This document shows, piece by piece, positions 50,950 to 58,865 of a stretch of 64,000 bases of DNA (position 1 is the first letter of the stretch; each line of letters starts with the position of its first letter). The position numbers and the translations under genes are program-made. This stretch comes from Tropicibacter alexandrii (lineage in GTDB: Bacteria > Pseudomonadota > Alphaproteobacteria > Rhodobacterales > Rhodobacteraceae). The DNA lies in assembly GCF_003667315.2 (NCBI RefSeq), contig NZ_RCTZ02000019.1, positions 1 to 64,000 on the forward strand, in the 5' to 3' direction. The notes under the pieces are model-generated. The model saw nothing but the letters and a program-made list of their open reading frames with translations. It searched no databases and was not told the DNA's origin.

Positions 50950-51038
50950 ACCGGAGCGTAACAGAGGCGGGCCACCAGTCAAGAACCGCGCGGGCCTTGC
51001 GGGGGCATGCTGCGAAAATAAGCGGAGACATCGGGCCA

Positions 51039-51683
51039 ATGAGCGAAAAAGCAGCACAACCCGAAACGGTCGAAAACCGTCCCATGACGCGAATCCAGCG
51101 CAAGAAGCGGGAGACGATCCTCGATGCCGCGCTCGAAGTCTTCTCTGCCGAGGGGTTCCGGGGCGCCACGCTGGATCGCATCGCCGCCGAAGCGGGCCTG
51201 TCCAAACCCAACCTGCTATATTACTACCCGTCGAAAGAGGCGGTGTTTCAAGAGCTTATGGGCGGGCTTCTGGCCACTTGGCTCGACCCGCTCAAGGCGA
51301 TGGACCCAAAAGGCGACCCGAGGTCCGAGATCATGGCCTATGTCCGTCGCAAGCTGGAAATGAGCCGCGATTTCCCCCGCGAAAGCCGTCTGTTCGCCAA
51401 TGAGATCGTGCGCGGCGCGCCGACGCTCGGGCCGGTGCTGGAAACCGACCTGAAGACGCTTGTGCACGAAAAAGCGGCGGTGATCCGGGACTGGATGCAC
51501 GCGGGGCGGATTGCGCCCTGTGACCCGGTCCACCTGATCTTTTCGATCTGGGCGCTGACCCAGCACTACGCCGATTTCGATGTGCAGGTCCGGGCCGTTC
51601 TGGGCCACGATGACCCGTTTCCCGGAGCCGAACAGCATCTGGAAACGCTGTTCGCCCGATTGCTTGGCGACACCACTGCCTGA
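51039..51683 (+). CDS. rutR: TetR-family pyrimidine-responsive regulator
   Basis: The protein has 214 residues: an N-terminal TetR helix-turn-helix (ILDAALEVFSAEGFRGATL, AGLSKPNLLYYYPSKEAVF) and a ligand domain with RRKLEMSRDFPRESRLF, VHEKAAVIRDWM and DPVHLIFSIWALTQHYADF, which match RutR. RutR represses pyrimidine degradation genes until uracil or thymine binds. A perfect RutR box lies 90 bases upstream. ATG 51039 has GGAGA upstream; the long frame before it is inside the divergent gene. Confidence 0.9.
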   Translation: MSEKAAQPETVENRPMTRIQRKKRETILDAALEVFSAEGFRGATLDRIAAEAGLSKPNLLYYYPSKEAVFQELMGGLLATWLDPLKAMDPKGDPRSEIMAYVRRKLEMSRDFPRESRLFANEIVRGAPTLGPVLETDLKTLVHEKAAVIRDWMHAGRIAPCDPVHLIFSIWALTQHYADFDVQVRAVLGHDDPFPGAEQHLETLFARLLGDTTA

Positions 51684-51716
51684 GCGGCACCTGTCCTCGA
51701 GACATTGTTCCCAGGC

Positions 51717-51775
51717 TTCTTTGGTCCCGAAATATCTCGGGGGAGCCCGGTACGGGCGGGGGCAGAGCCCCCTTT
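51717..51775 (-). repeat. Dispersed intergenic repeat, copy 4
   Basis: On the minus strand: GGGGGCTCTGCCCCC, then GGGCTCCCCCGAGATATTTC and GGGACCAAAGAAG, closely following copy 1. It separates the convergent rutR and preA genes. A further GC hairpin (GCGCGCCCC/GGGGCGCGC) lies at 51778-51798. Confidence 0.65.
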
Positions 51776-51831
51776 TGCGCGCCCCGCAGGGGCGCGCGGG
51801 TCGCCGCGCAAGGCGCGGCGAAACACGTCGC

Positions 51832-53136
51832 TTACTCCGCCGCCTTCGCCATCGGGTTGTTGGGGTGCTGCGTCCAGTTGCCATATTCGGCGGGCACCTC
51901 GCGCCCGGTGCGCGGGTCGATCGTGCCCGGGGCCAGACGCTCCATCGTGATGCAGTTCTCGACCGGGCAGACATCGATGCACAAGTTGCAGGCCACGCAT
52001 TCCGCATCGTTGACCTCGAAGACCCGCCCCTCATGCATCCAGATCGCTTGGTGCGAAGTATCCTCGCAGGCGGCATAGCAGCGCCCGCATTTGATGCAGG
52101 CCTCCTGATCGATGCGCGCCTTGGTGATGTAGTTGAGGTTCAGGTACTGCCAGTCGGTGACGTTGGGCACCGCGCGCCCCTTGAAGTCGTCGATGGAGGC
52201 ATAGCCTTTCTGGTCCATCCACTCGGACAGGCCGCGCTTCATCTCTTCGACGATCTTGAAGCCATAGGTCATCGCGGCGGTGCAGACCTGCACGTTGCCA
52301 CAACCAAGGCTGATGAACTCGGCCGCGTCGCGCCACGTCGTCACGCCGCCAATGCCGGAAATCGGCAGGCCGTGGGTTTCGGGATCGCGGGCGATCTCGG
52401 CGACCATGTTCATGGCGATGGGCTTCACCGCCGGGCCGCAATAGCCGCCATGGCTGCCCTTGCCGTCGATGGACGGCTCGGGGCTGAAATCATCCAGATT
52501 GACCGAGGTGATCGAGGAAATCGTGTTGATGAGGGAGACCGCATCGGCCCCGCCATTCTTCGCCGCACGCGCCGGGTAGCGGATGTCGGTGATATTGGGC
52601 GTCAGCTTCACGATCACCGGCTTGTCGTAGTATTGCTTGCACCAGCGGGTGACCATCTCGATATATTCGGGCACCTGTCCCACGGCGGCCCCCATGCCGC
52701 GTTCCGACATGCCATGCGGGCAGCCGAAGTTCAGCTCGATCCCGTCACATCCCGTTTCCGCCACGCGCGGCAGGATCGCCTTCCACGACGCCTCGTCGCA
52801 GGGCACCATGATCGAGGCGATCAGCGCGCGATCCGGATAGTCGGCCTTCACCCGCGCCATTTCTTCGAGGTTCGTCTCCAAAGGGCGGTCGGTGATCAGC
52901 TCGATATTGTTGATCCCCAGCACGCGCCGGTCGGCGCCGTAGATCACGCCATAGCGCGGGCCGTTGACGTTCACGACGGGCGGGCCTTCGGCGCCCAGCG
53001 TCTTCCAGACGACACCGCCCCAGCCCGCGTCAAAGGCGCGGCGGACGTTGTATTCCTTGTCGGTGGGCGGCGCGGAGGCCAGCCAGAACGGGTTGGGCGA
53101 TGAAATCCCGAGGAAATTGGTGGTGAGATCGGCCAT
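51832..53136 (-). CDS. preA: NAD-dependent dihydropyrimidine dehydrogenase, catalytic subunit
   Basis: The protein has 434 residues: a dihydroorotate-dehydrogenase-like FMN barrel (ISSPNPFWLASAPPT, active-site Cys139 in FGCPHGMSERG, VKLTPNITDI) and a C-terminal ferredoxin domain with two 4Fe-4S motifs (CIKCGRCYAAC, CVACNLCIDVCP). With PreT it reduces uracil and thymine to the 5,6-dihydro forms. It lies 27 bases after preT on the same strand. GGAG precedes ATG. Confidence 0.93.
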   Translation of the reverse strand: MADLTTNFLGISSPNPFWLASAPPTDKEYNVRRAFDAGWGGVVWKTLGAEGPPVVNVNGPRYGVIYGADRRVLGINNIELITDRPLETNLEEMARVKADYPDRALIASIMVPCDEASWKAILPRVAETGCDGIELNFGCPHGMSERGMGAAVGQVPEYIEMVTRWCKQYYDKPVIVKLTPNITDIRYPARAAKNGGADAVSLINTISSITSVNLDDFSPEPSIDGKGSHGGYCGPAVKPIAMNMVAEIARDPETHGLPISGIGGVTTWRDAAEFISLGCGNVQVCTAAMTYGFKIVEEMKRGLSEWMDQKGYASIDDFKGRAVPNVTDWQYLNLNYITKARIDQEACIKCGRCYAACEDTSHQAIWMHEGRVFEVNDAECVACNLCIDVCPVENCITMERLAPGTIDPRTGREVPAEYGNWTQHPNNPMAKAAE

Positions 53137-53163
53137 GTCGCGGCTCCTGTCGTTTGTCGGTGC

Positions 53164-54489
53164 TCAGCGCATCAGCGCGGCGTGAATGTCTTCGGCGGCG
53201 TCGCGGCCTTCGGCGACGGCGACCACGGTCAGGTCTTCGCCGGGCGTGCAGTCGCCCCCGGCCCAGACGCCCTCCATCGAGGTGCGGCCGGTTTCCGTGA
53301 CCTTGATCTTGCCGCGCTCCAGTTCCGGGCCCTGCGGCGCGACCAGCGTCTGGCCAATGGCCCGAAAGATCTGATCGGCGGGCAGGCGCACGGTTTCGCC
53401 GGTGCCTTGCAGCGTGCCGCCGTCCTCGACGGTGTATTCCAACTCGATCTCGCGCACCGCGCCGTTGCCGTGGATGGCAACGGGGACGACATTGGTCAGG
53501 ATCGTCACGCCCTTGGAGGCGGCCAGATCCTGTTCGTATTCCGAGGCGCCCATGCGCGCGCGCGACCGGCGATAGGCCAGCGTTACATTCTGCGCGCCCA
53601 GCAGTTTCGCCTGCACGGCGGCGTCCACGGCGGTCATGCCGCCGCCGATCACCACCACGTTGCGCCCGATGGGCAGGGTGGTCAGGTCGGAGGCCTGCCG
53701 CAACTCGGCGATGAAGTCGACCGCATCCGCCACGCCCTCGCGGTCATTGCCGTCGCAGGTCAGCGCGTTCACCGCCCCCAGACCCATGCCAAGGAAGACC
53801 GCGTCATATTCGGCGGTCAGCGTGTCCAGAGACAGGTCCGTTCCCAGCGCCTTGCCGGTGTGCAGGGTGATCCCGCCGATCTGCATCAGCCAGTCGACCT
53901 CGCGCCCGGCAAAGCCGTTCGTGGCCTTGTAGGTGGCGATGCCGTATTCGTTCAGCCCGCCGGGCTTGGGCTTGGCGTCGAACAGGTCGACGCTGTGGCC
54001 CTTCATCGCAAGGCGGTGCGCGCAGGACAGGCCCGCAGGGCCCGCGCCCACGACGGCGATGCGCTTGCCGGTCTCTGCCGCGCGGGCAAAGGGATGGTCC
54101 TGCCGCGCCATCACGCTGTCGGTGGCATAGCGTTGAAGCCTGCCGATCTCGACCGGCTTTTCCTCGGCGGTCATGCGCACGCAGGCCTCTTCGCACAGGG
54201 TCTCGGTCGGGCAGACGCGGGCGCAGATGCCGCCAAGGATGTTCTGCTCGAAGATCGTCCGGCCTGCCGCCTCGGGCTGACCGGTCGCGATCTGCCGGAT
54301 GAACAGGGGGATGTCGATCTCTGTCGGGCAGGCGATGGTGCAGGGCGCATCATGGCAGAAATAGCAGCGATCCGCCGCCACCCGCGCTTCGTGCGCGTCA
54401 TAGGGGGCGTGCAGGTCGTCGAAGTTGCGTGCAAGCGTTTCGGTATCAAGCCGACCGGCCGCGAGGCCGGGGGTGAGGGGGCTGGTCAT
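53164..54489 (-). CDS. preT: NAD-dependent dihydropyrimidine dehydrogenase, electron-transfer subunit
   Basis: The protein has 441 residues and is GltD-like: an N-terminal cysteine-rich domain (CYFCHDAPCTIACPTEIDIP, CARVCPTETLCEEACVR), an FAD domain (GAGPAGLSCAHRLA) and an NAD(P) domain (VIGGGMTAVDAAVQ), ending AGGDCTPGEDLTVVAVAEGRDAA. It accepts electrons from NADH and passes them to PreA. It is first gene of the preTA unit, with two inverted repeats in its promoter region (54507-54546). No RutR box is visible there. Confidence 0.93.
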   Translation of the reverse strand: MTSPLTPGLAAGRLDTETLARNFDDLHAPYDAHEARVAADRCYFCHDAPCTIACPTEIDIPLFIRQIATGQPEAAGRTIFEQNILGGICARVCPTETLCEEACVRMTAEEKPVEIGRLQRYATDSVMARQDHPFARAAETGKRIAVVGAGPAGLSCAHRLAMKGHSVDLFDAKPKPGGLNEYGIATYKATNGFAGREVDWLMQIGGITLHTGKALGTDLSLDTLTAEYDAVFLGMGLGAVNALTCDGNDREGVADAVDFIAELRQASDLTTLPIGRNVVVIGGGMTAVDAAVQAKLLGAQNVTLAYRRSRARMGASEYEQDLAASKGVTILTNVVPVAIHGNGAVREIELEYTVEDGGTLQGTGETVRLPADQIFRAIGQTLVAPQGPELERGKIKVTETGRTSMEGVWAGGDCTPGEDLTVVAVAEGRDAAEDIHAALMR

Positions 54490-54506
54490 GGCGTCTCCCT
54501 GGGTTT

Positions 54507-54546
54507 GTCTGGCCAGACTGTGCCACGGTTTGATTTTTTATCAAAC
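54507..54546. promoter_or_regulatory. Inverted repeats upstream of preT
   Basis: GTCTGGCCAGAC (54507-54518) is a perfect 12-base palindrome. GTTTGAT (54528-54534) and ATCAAAC (54540-54546) form a second perfect inverted repeat with a T5 spacer. Either could be an operator for preTA; neither fits the RutR consensus. Confidence 0.45.
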
Positions 54547-54666
54547 GGTAAATTTTAGGAGGCGTGTGAAAATCTGCGCGCCGCGCGGCGTTGCCTGTTT
54601 CCTGTGCATTTCACGGGAAAAGCGCCGTGGCGAAAGCGCCGCAGGCGGGCTTTGACCGTGTTGCGT

Positions 54667-54681
54667 TTAAGGTTTCGTTAA
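54667..54681 (+). promoter_or_regulatory. CtrA-type box
   Basis: TTAAGGTTTCGTTAA is an exact TTAA-N7-TTAA, the full CtrA consensus, 78 bases before the GGDEF-EAL gene. AACCTTTTTT follows, so the same bases could also form a short hairpin with a T-run (AAGGTT/AACCTT). Confidence 0.6.
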
Positions 54682-54758
54682 CCTTTTTTGGTGCTAGGGT
54701 TAGGTTGTACAGCGGTGTCTCTGCCAATCTGAGCGTGTATGGCACCTCTTGGAGTTCG

Positions 54759-56531
54759 ATGATGAGCACGGTGCGGGGCGGTGCGCCCCTCGATGGACTG
54801 TTCGGATTGCGCCGGGACCTCGCCGAGGGTTTGAGCGGCCTGCGGGACGCCATGGTCGCGGCGCTGGGGCCGATCGTGGTCAATCTCGTGCTGGCCGCCG
54901 ATCAGGTGCGCCGGGCCGAGCCGGTGATCCTGACCGATCCGGGCGGCGAGACGGTGCCGGACCTGTCCGATCTGGCCGAGGCCGCCTTGCAGGGTCGGGA
55001 TGTCCATGTGCCGGGGGCGATGGCCTTGCCCTTGATCCGGGCCGATGGCGGCATCCTCGGGGCGCTGGTCGTCGCCGGCGCGGGGGCCGGGTCGCCAGAC
55101 GCGGTCCGGGGCTATGTCCCGCTGGCGACGCGCCTGCTGGACGGGGCCCTGACCAATCTGCGCGCGGCGGCGGCCCTGCGCCTGCTGCGTGAACGCAACC
55201 GCGATCTTCAGGCCAAGGCCAACACCGACCACCTGACCGGCCTGCGCAACGCGCTATGCTTTGAAAAACGGACCGAGGGGCGCCTGCGCTCGCGCAAGGT
55301 GCGGCAGGCGCTGATCATCGTCGATCTCGACGGGTTCAAGCGGATCAACGACGTCTTTGGCCACCAGTTCGGCAACCGCTACCTGCGCTGCGTGGCCGAC
55401 GCGCTGGCGCGCACGGTCCCCGCCGACACGGTTCTGGGCCGGATCGGGGGCGACGAATTCGCCATCTGCGTGACCCTGCGCGAGGACGGCCCGCAAGAGG
55501 TGCGCGATCTGATGTCGCGCTGCCGCAACGCGGTGATGCAGAACGCCTCGCTGTTCGGCAAGCCCGGTCTGGGGCGTGTCAGCATGGGCGCGAGCCTGTT
55601 CCCCGACCATGGCGAGGATTATGCGACCCTGTTCGAACTGGCGGACGCGGCGCTTTATGCGTCCAAGCGGTTGCGGCGGGGCACCTCGACGGTGTTCGAC
55701 CCGGCGATCCATCAACGCTTTGATTCCCAGGCCGTGATGGGCAGTTTCGACCGCGCGCTCGAAGAGGGGCGGATCGTGCCGTGGTTCCAGCCGATCATCG
55801 ACCTGCGCACTCGCGAGACCACGCATCTGGAGGTGCTGGCGCGCTGGATCGATACGCAGGGCGCGGTCCACAGCCCGCTGGATTTTCAGGCCGTGTTGAC
55901 CGATTACCGCATGGCCGAGCGGCTGACCCGGCAGGTGCTGGGTCGGGCGCTGGAGATGCGCGGGGCGGGCGAGATGCCCGAAGGGGTCGCGCTGTCGGTC
56001 AACCTGACGCCGATGGACCTTGCCAACCCGGAATTCGTCTTCGATTTCTGCGCAATGCTGCGGGCGCATGGCCAGACCTGGGAGGGGCTGGTCTTCGAGG
56101 TGACCGAGAACACGGTGCTCGCCAGCGAGCGCGACCAGTCCTTCCGCACCCTGACCGAACTGCGCCAGCGCGGGGCAAAGGTGGCGCTGGACGATTTCGG
56201 CACCGGGTTCGGGGCGCTCAGCCACCTTGCGGTCTGGCCGATCGACATCCTCAAGATCGACCGCCACTTCGTCGACGGGCTGGACGCCAATCCGCGCAGC
56301 CGGGCGATCATCCGGATGATCCTCCAGATGGCGGGCGAGCTGGGCTACGAGGTGATCGCCGAGGGCATCGAATCCGAGGCACAGCGTGACGTGCTGCTGG
56401 AACTCGGCTGCCGGATGGGGCAGGGCTACCTGTTCCAGCAGCCCGACGCCGTGGCCAAGCCGGTGCCGCAAGGCTGCATCGTTCCGCTGCCCGCCGAGGC
56501 ACCGCGCCGCAACCTCGCGGCGCGTTCGTGA
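54759..56531 (+). CDS. GGDEF-EAL cyclic-di-GMP protein with N-terminal GAF-like region
   Basis: The protein has 590 residues. It has a GAF-like N-terminus (about 1-140), then a short coiled linker and a GGDEF domain with intact GGDEF (230-234) but no RxxD inhibitory site five residues before it. The EAL domain reads EVL at the signature (HLEVLARW), yet keeps SVNLTP, FEVTEN, DDFGTG, ILKIDRHFV, AEGIES and QGYLFQQP. Both cyclase and phosphodiesterase activity are therefore possible. ATGATG at 54759/54762 follows GGAG; the second ATG has better spacing. A CtrA-type box lies upstream, and the CheR-type gene follows after 21 bases. Confidence 0.88.
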   Translation: MMSTVRGGAPLDGLFGLRRDLAEGLSGLRDAMVAALGPIVVNLVLAADQVRRAEPVILTDPGGETVPDLSDLAEAALQGRDVHVPGAMALPLIRADGGILGALVVAGAGAGSPDAVRGYVPLATRLLDGALTNLRAAAALRLLRERNRDLQAKANTDHLTGLRNALCFEKRTEGRLRSRKVRQALIIVDLDGFKRINDVFGHQFGNRYLRCVADALARTVPADTVLGRIGGDEFAICVTLREDGPQEVRDLMSRCRNAVMQNASLFGKPGLGRVSMGASLFPDHGEDYATLFELADAALYASKRLRRGTSTVFDPAIHQRFDSQAVMGSFDRALEEGRIVPWFQPIIDLRTRETTHLEVLARWIDTQGAVHSPLDFQAVLTDYRMAERLTRQVLGRALEMRGAGEMPEGVALSVNLTPMDLANPEFVFDFCAMLRAHGQTWEGLVFEVTENTVLASERDQSFRTLTELRQRGAKVALDDFGTGFGALSHLAVWPIDILKIDRHFVDGLDANPRSRAIIRMILQMAGELGYEVIAEGIESEAQRDVLLELGCRMGQGYLFQQPDAVAKPVPQGCIVPLPAEAPRRNLAARS

Positions 56532-56552
56532 CAGCCGTTGCAAGGGGGCTTC

Positions 56553-58787
56553 ATGCCTGAACACCGCCCCAGAACGATCCGCATGCCGCTGCCGCCGCTG
56601 GTGCTGATCGGCATGACCACCAACGATCTCGCCCCGGTCGAAGAGTTCCTCGATGCGCTGCCGCCTCATGGCGACTGGAGCTTCGTGCTGGCCTGTCTGC
56701 CCGAGCTTGCCACCCCGGCCAACCTGCGGCGCCTTGCACGCGCGGCGCCGCACCTGCGCTTGCGCGATGTCAGCGAGGGGGACCCGGTGCAGCCCGGCGT
56801 GATCCATGTCCTGCCGCTGACGCGCGGGATGGAAGTCCATAACGAGGCTTTTCACCCGATGCGCCCGCGCTGCGCAGACGCGCCCTTGGCCTACCGCGTG
56901 GATGCGCTGTTGCAATCGCTGGCCGGGCGCCCGGCGGACCGGACCTTTGCGGTCTGCCTCTGCGCGACCGTCAGCGAGGGCATCGTCGGGCTGGAGCAGT
57001 TGCAGGCCCGGGGCGGACTGGCCCTGATCCCGCCAAAACCCGATGTCCACGTGCCCGAATGCATTGCCCGGCAATGCCCCGTGGCCGAGATGCCGATGCG
57101 GATCGCTGCGGCGCTGGCGCAGCCGCAGGACGCCGCCGACCCGAGCGAGGCCTCGCCCGCCGGACTGTTGCGGATCTTTGAGCTGATCGAGCAGCACCGG
57201 CATGTCGATTTCACCGCCTATAACCGCGACGGCATCCGGCACCGCCTGTTTCGGCGAATGCGCGCGCGTGGCATCGCCTCGTTTCAGGACTATGCCCGAC
57301 TGCTCGATAGCGACGACACGGCGCTGGACGAATTGTTCGAGGAATTGCTGACCGGCGCGACCGGCTTTTTCCGCGACCTTGCGGCGTTCGACGCGCTGCG
57401 GCGCACCGTTCTGGACCCGGCGGCGCGGCAGGACACCGACCGACCGCTGCGCATCTGGGCCGTAGCCTGCGCCACCGGGCAAGAGGCCTACAGCGTCGCC
57501 ATCGCGGCGCAGGAGGCGCTGGAGGCCGCAGGTTCGACGCGTATCCTGCGTGTCATCGCCACCGATATTCAGCCCGGCGCGCTCGACACGGCTTCGGCGG
57601 GCGTCTATCCGGCCAAGGCGCTTGCACACCTGCCTGATGCGCTGCGCGACAAGTATTTCCTGCGCGAGGGCGGCACCTGTCGCGTCCGGCCCGAATTGCG
57701 GCGGCGCGTGGTCTTTTCGGTGCAGGATGTGCTCAGCGATCCGCCTCTGCTCAACATGGACCTCGTCGTCTGTCGCAACCTGCTGGTCTACCTGTCCGAC
57801 GAGGCGCGCGACCGGGTGATCTCGATGATCCGGTTCGGCCTGCGCCCCGGTGGCGCGTTGCTTCTGGGCCATAGCGAAAGCCCCGGACAGGGAGGGGAGG
57901 CCTTCGAGCCGCTCGACCCGACATGGAAGATCTTTCGCAAGAAGGCCGGGACCGACATCCAGCAGGAGCCGGGCGCGCCGCCCGAACGGCGCGGCGATGC
58001 GCTGGCTTTCGAGGGGATCGGCGATGATGGCCTGCGCGCCGAGGCGTACCGCGCCATGCTGGCCGAAGCCGGCCTGTCCGCCTTGCTGCTGTCCGAGCAG
58101 GGCACCCTTCTGGGGGAATTCGGGCTGGCCTCGGCGCTGGTCTCGCCGAACGAGCCGGGCGGGTTGCATCCGGCGATCCTGCCCTTGATCCGCTCGGCCC
58201 TGACGCATCTGCAATCGGATCGCCTGCATGTGACGCGGCACCGGTTGCATCTCGATCTGGGCGCCCGTCACAGGCAGGCGGTGATGCTGCATCTGGCCCC
58301 GCTCGAGGTCGATACCGGCGTGCCCATGCTGCTGGTGCTGGTCGATATCGCCACGGATCGCCCGGCTGGCCCCGGGGCAGCCGCGTCGCGACCGCTCAGC
58401 CGGGAGTTGGACACGCGCCAATTGGCGATGACCGGGCAGTTCACCAGCGCGCAGGAAGACGCGGCGCGCATCGGTGCCATTCTCGATGCGCTGGGCATCG
58501 GCGTGGCCGTGCTGAACCGGCGCGGACGCATCAGCCGCCTGTCCGGCCCGATGGCCCGTATCCTCGGGACGGACCTCGACTGGATCGGGCAACCGGTCGC
58601 AGCGCTGCCGCTGGGCGAGGATTTCGCAGGCCTGCCCGGTCTCGTCGACGAGGTGCTCAACGGCGGTGCCTCTGGGCAGGTCGACGGGGTGCAATGCGAC
58701 CTTCCCCTCGAAGTGCGCGTCTTTCCGGGCAGCGCGCCGGATGGGGCGGTTCTGCTGTTCGTGCCGGAGACCGGCGAAACCGGCTGA
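56553..58787 (+). CDS. CheB-like/CheR/PAS fusion protein
   Basis: The protein has 744 residues. Residues about 15-190 follow the plan of a CheB methylesterase domain (LVLIGMTTND, VQPGVIHVLP, RVDALLQSLAG, AEMPMRIAAAL), but the catalytic positions are lost: GMTTND for GxSxGG, no active His, and CATVSEG for TGMGxDG. Residues about 205-470 are a CheR methyltransferase with the SAM motif (WAVACATGQEAYSVA) and DLVVCRNLLVYL intact. A PAS-like domain lies near 630-740 (LDALGIGVAVLNRRGRI). It would methylate receptor glutamates. GGGGG lies before the ATG. The gene is operonic with the GGDEF-EAL gene. Confidence 0.82.
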   Translation: MPEHRPRTIRMPLPPLVLIGMTTNDLAPVEEFLDALPPHGDWSFVLACLPELATPANLRRLARAAPHLRLRDVSEGDPVQPGVIHVLPLTRGMEVHNEAFHPMRPRCADAPLAYRVDALLQSLAGRPADRTFAVCLCATVSEGIVGLEQLQARGGLALIPPKPDVHVPECIARQCPVAEMPMRIAAALAQPQDAADPSEASPAGLLRIFELIEQHRHVDFTAYNRDGIRHRLFRRMRARGIASFQDYARLLDSDDTALDELFEELLTGATGFFRDLAAFDALRRTVLDPAARQDTDRPLRIWAVACATGQEAYSVAIAAQEALEAAGSTRILRVIATDIQPGALDTASAGVYPAKALAHLPDALRDKYFLREGGTCRVRPELRRRVVFSVQDVLSDPPLLNMDLVVCRNLLVYLSDEARDRVISMIRFGLRPGGALLLGHSESPGQGGEAFEPLDPTWKIFRKKAGTDIQQEPGAPPERRGDALAFEGIGDDGLRAEAYRAMLAEAGLSALLLSEQGTLLGEFGLASALVSPNEPGGLHPAILPLIRSALTHLQSDRLHVTRHRLHLDLGARHRQAVMLHLAPLEVDTGVPMLLVLVDIATDRPAGPGAAASRPLSRELDTRQLAMTGQFTSAQEDAARIGAILDALGIGVAVLNRRGRISRLSGPMARILGTDLDWIGQPVAALPLGEDFAGLPGLVDEVLNGGASGQVDGVQCDLPLEVRVFPGSAPDGAVLLFVPETGETG

Positions 58788-58865
58788 CCGGCCCGTCTTT
58801 TCCCGATTGCCGTTCCGCCCGCCCTGTGCAGGATGGCGCCCGCGATGGCGAAGGGAAGAAGCGCA

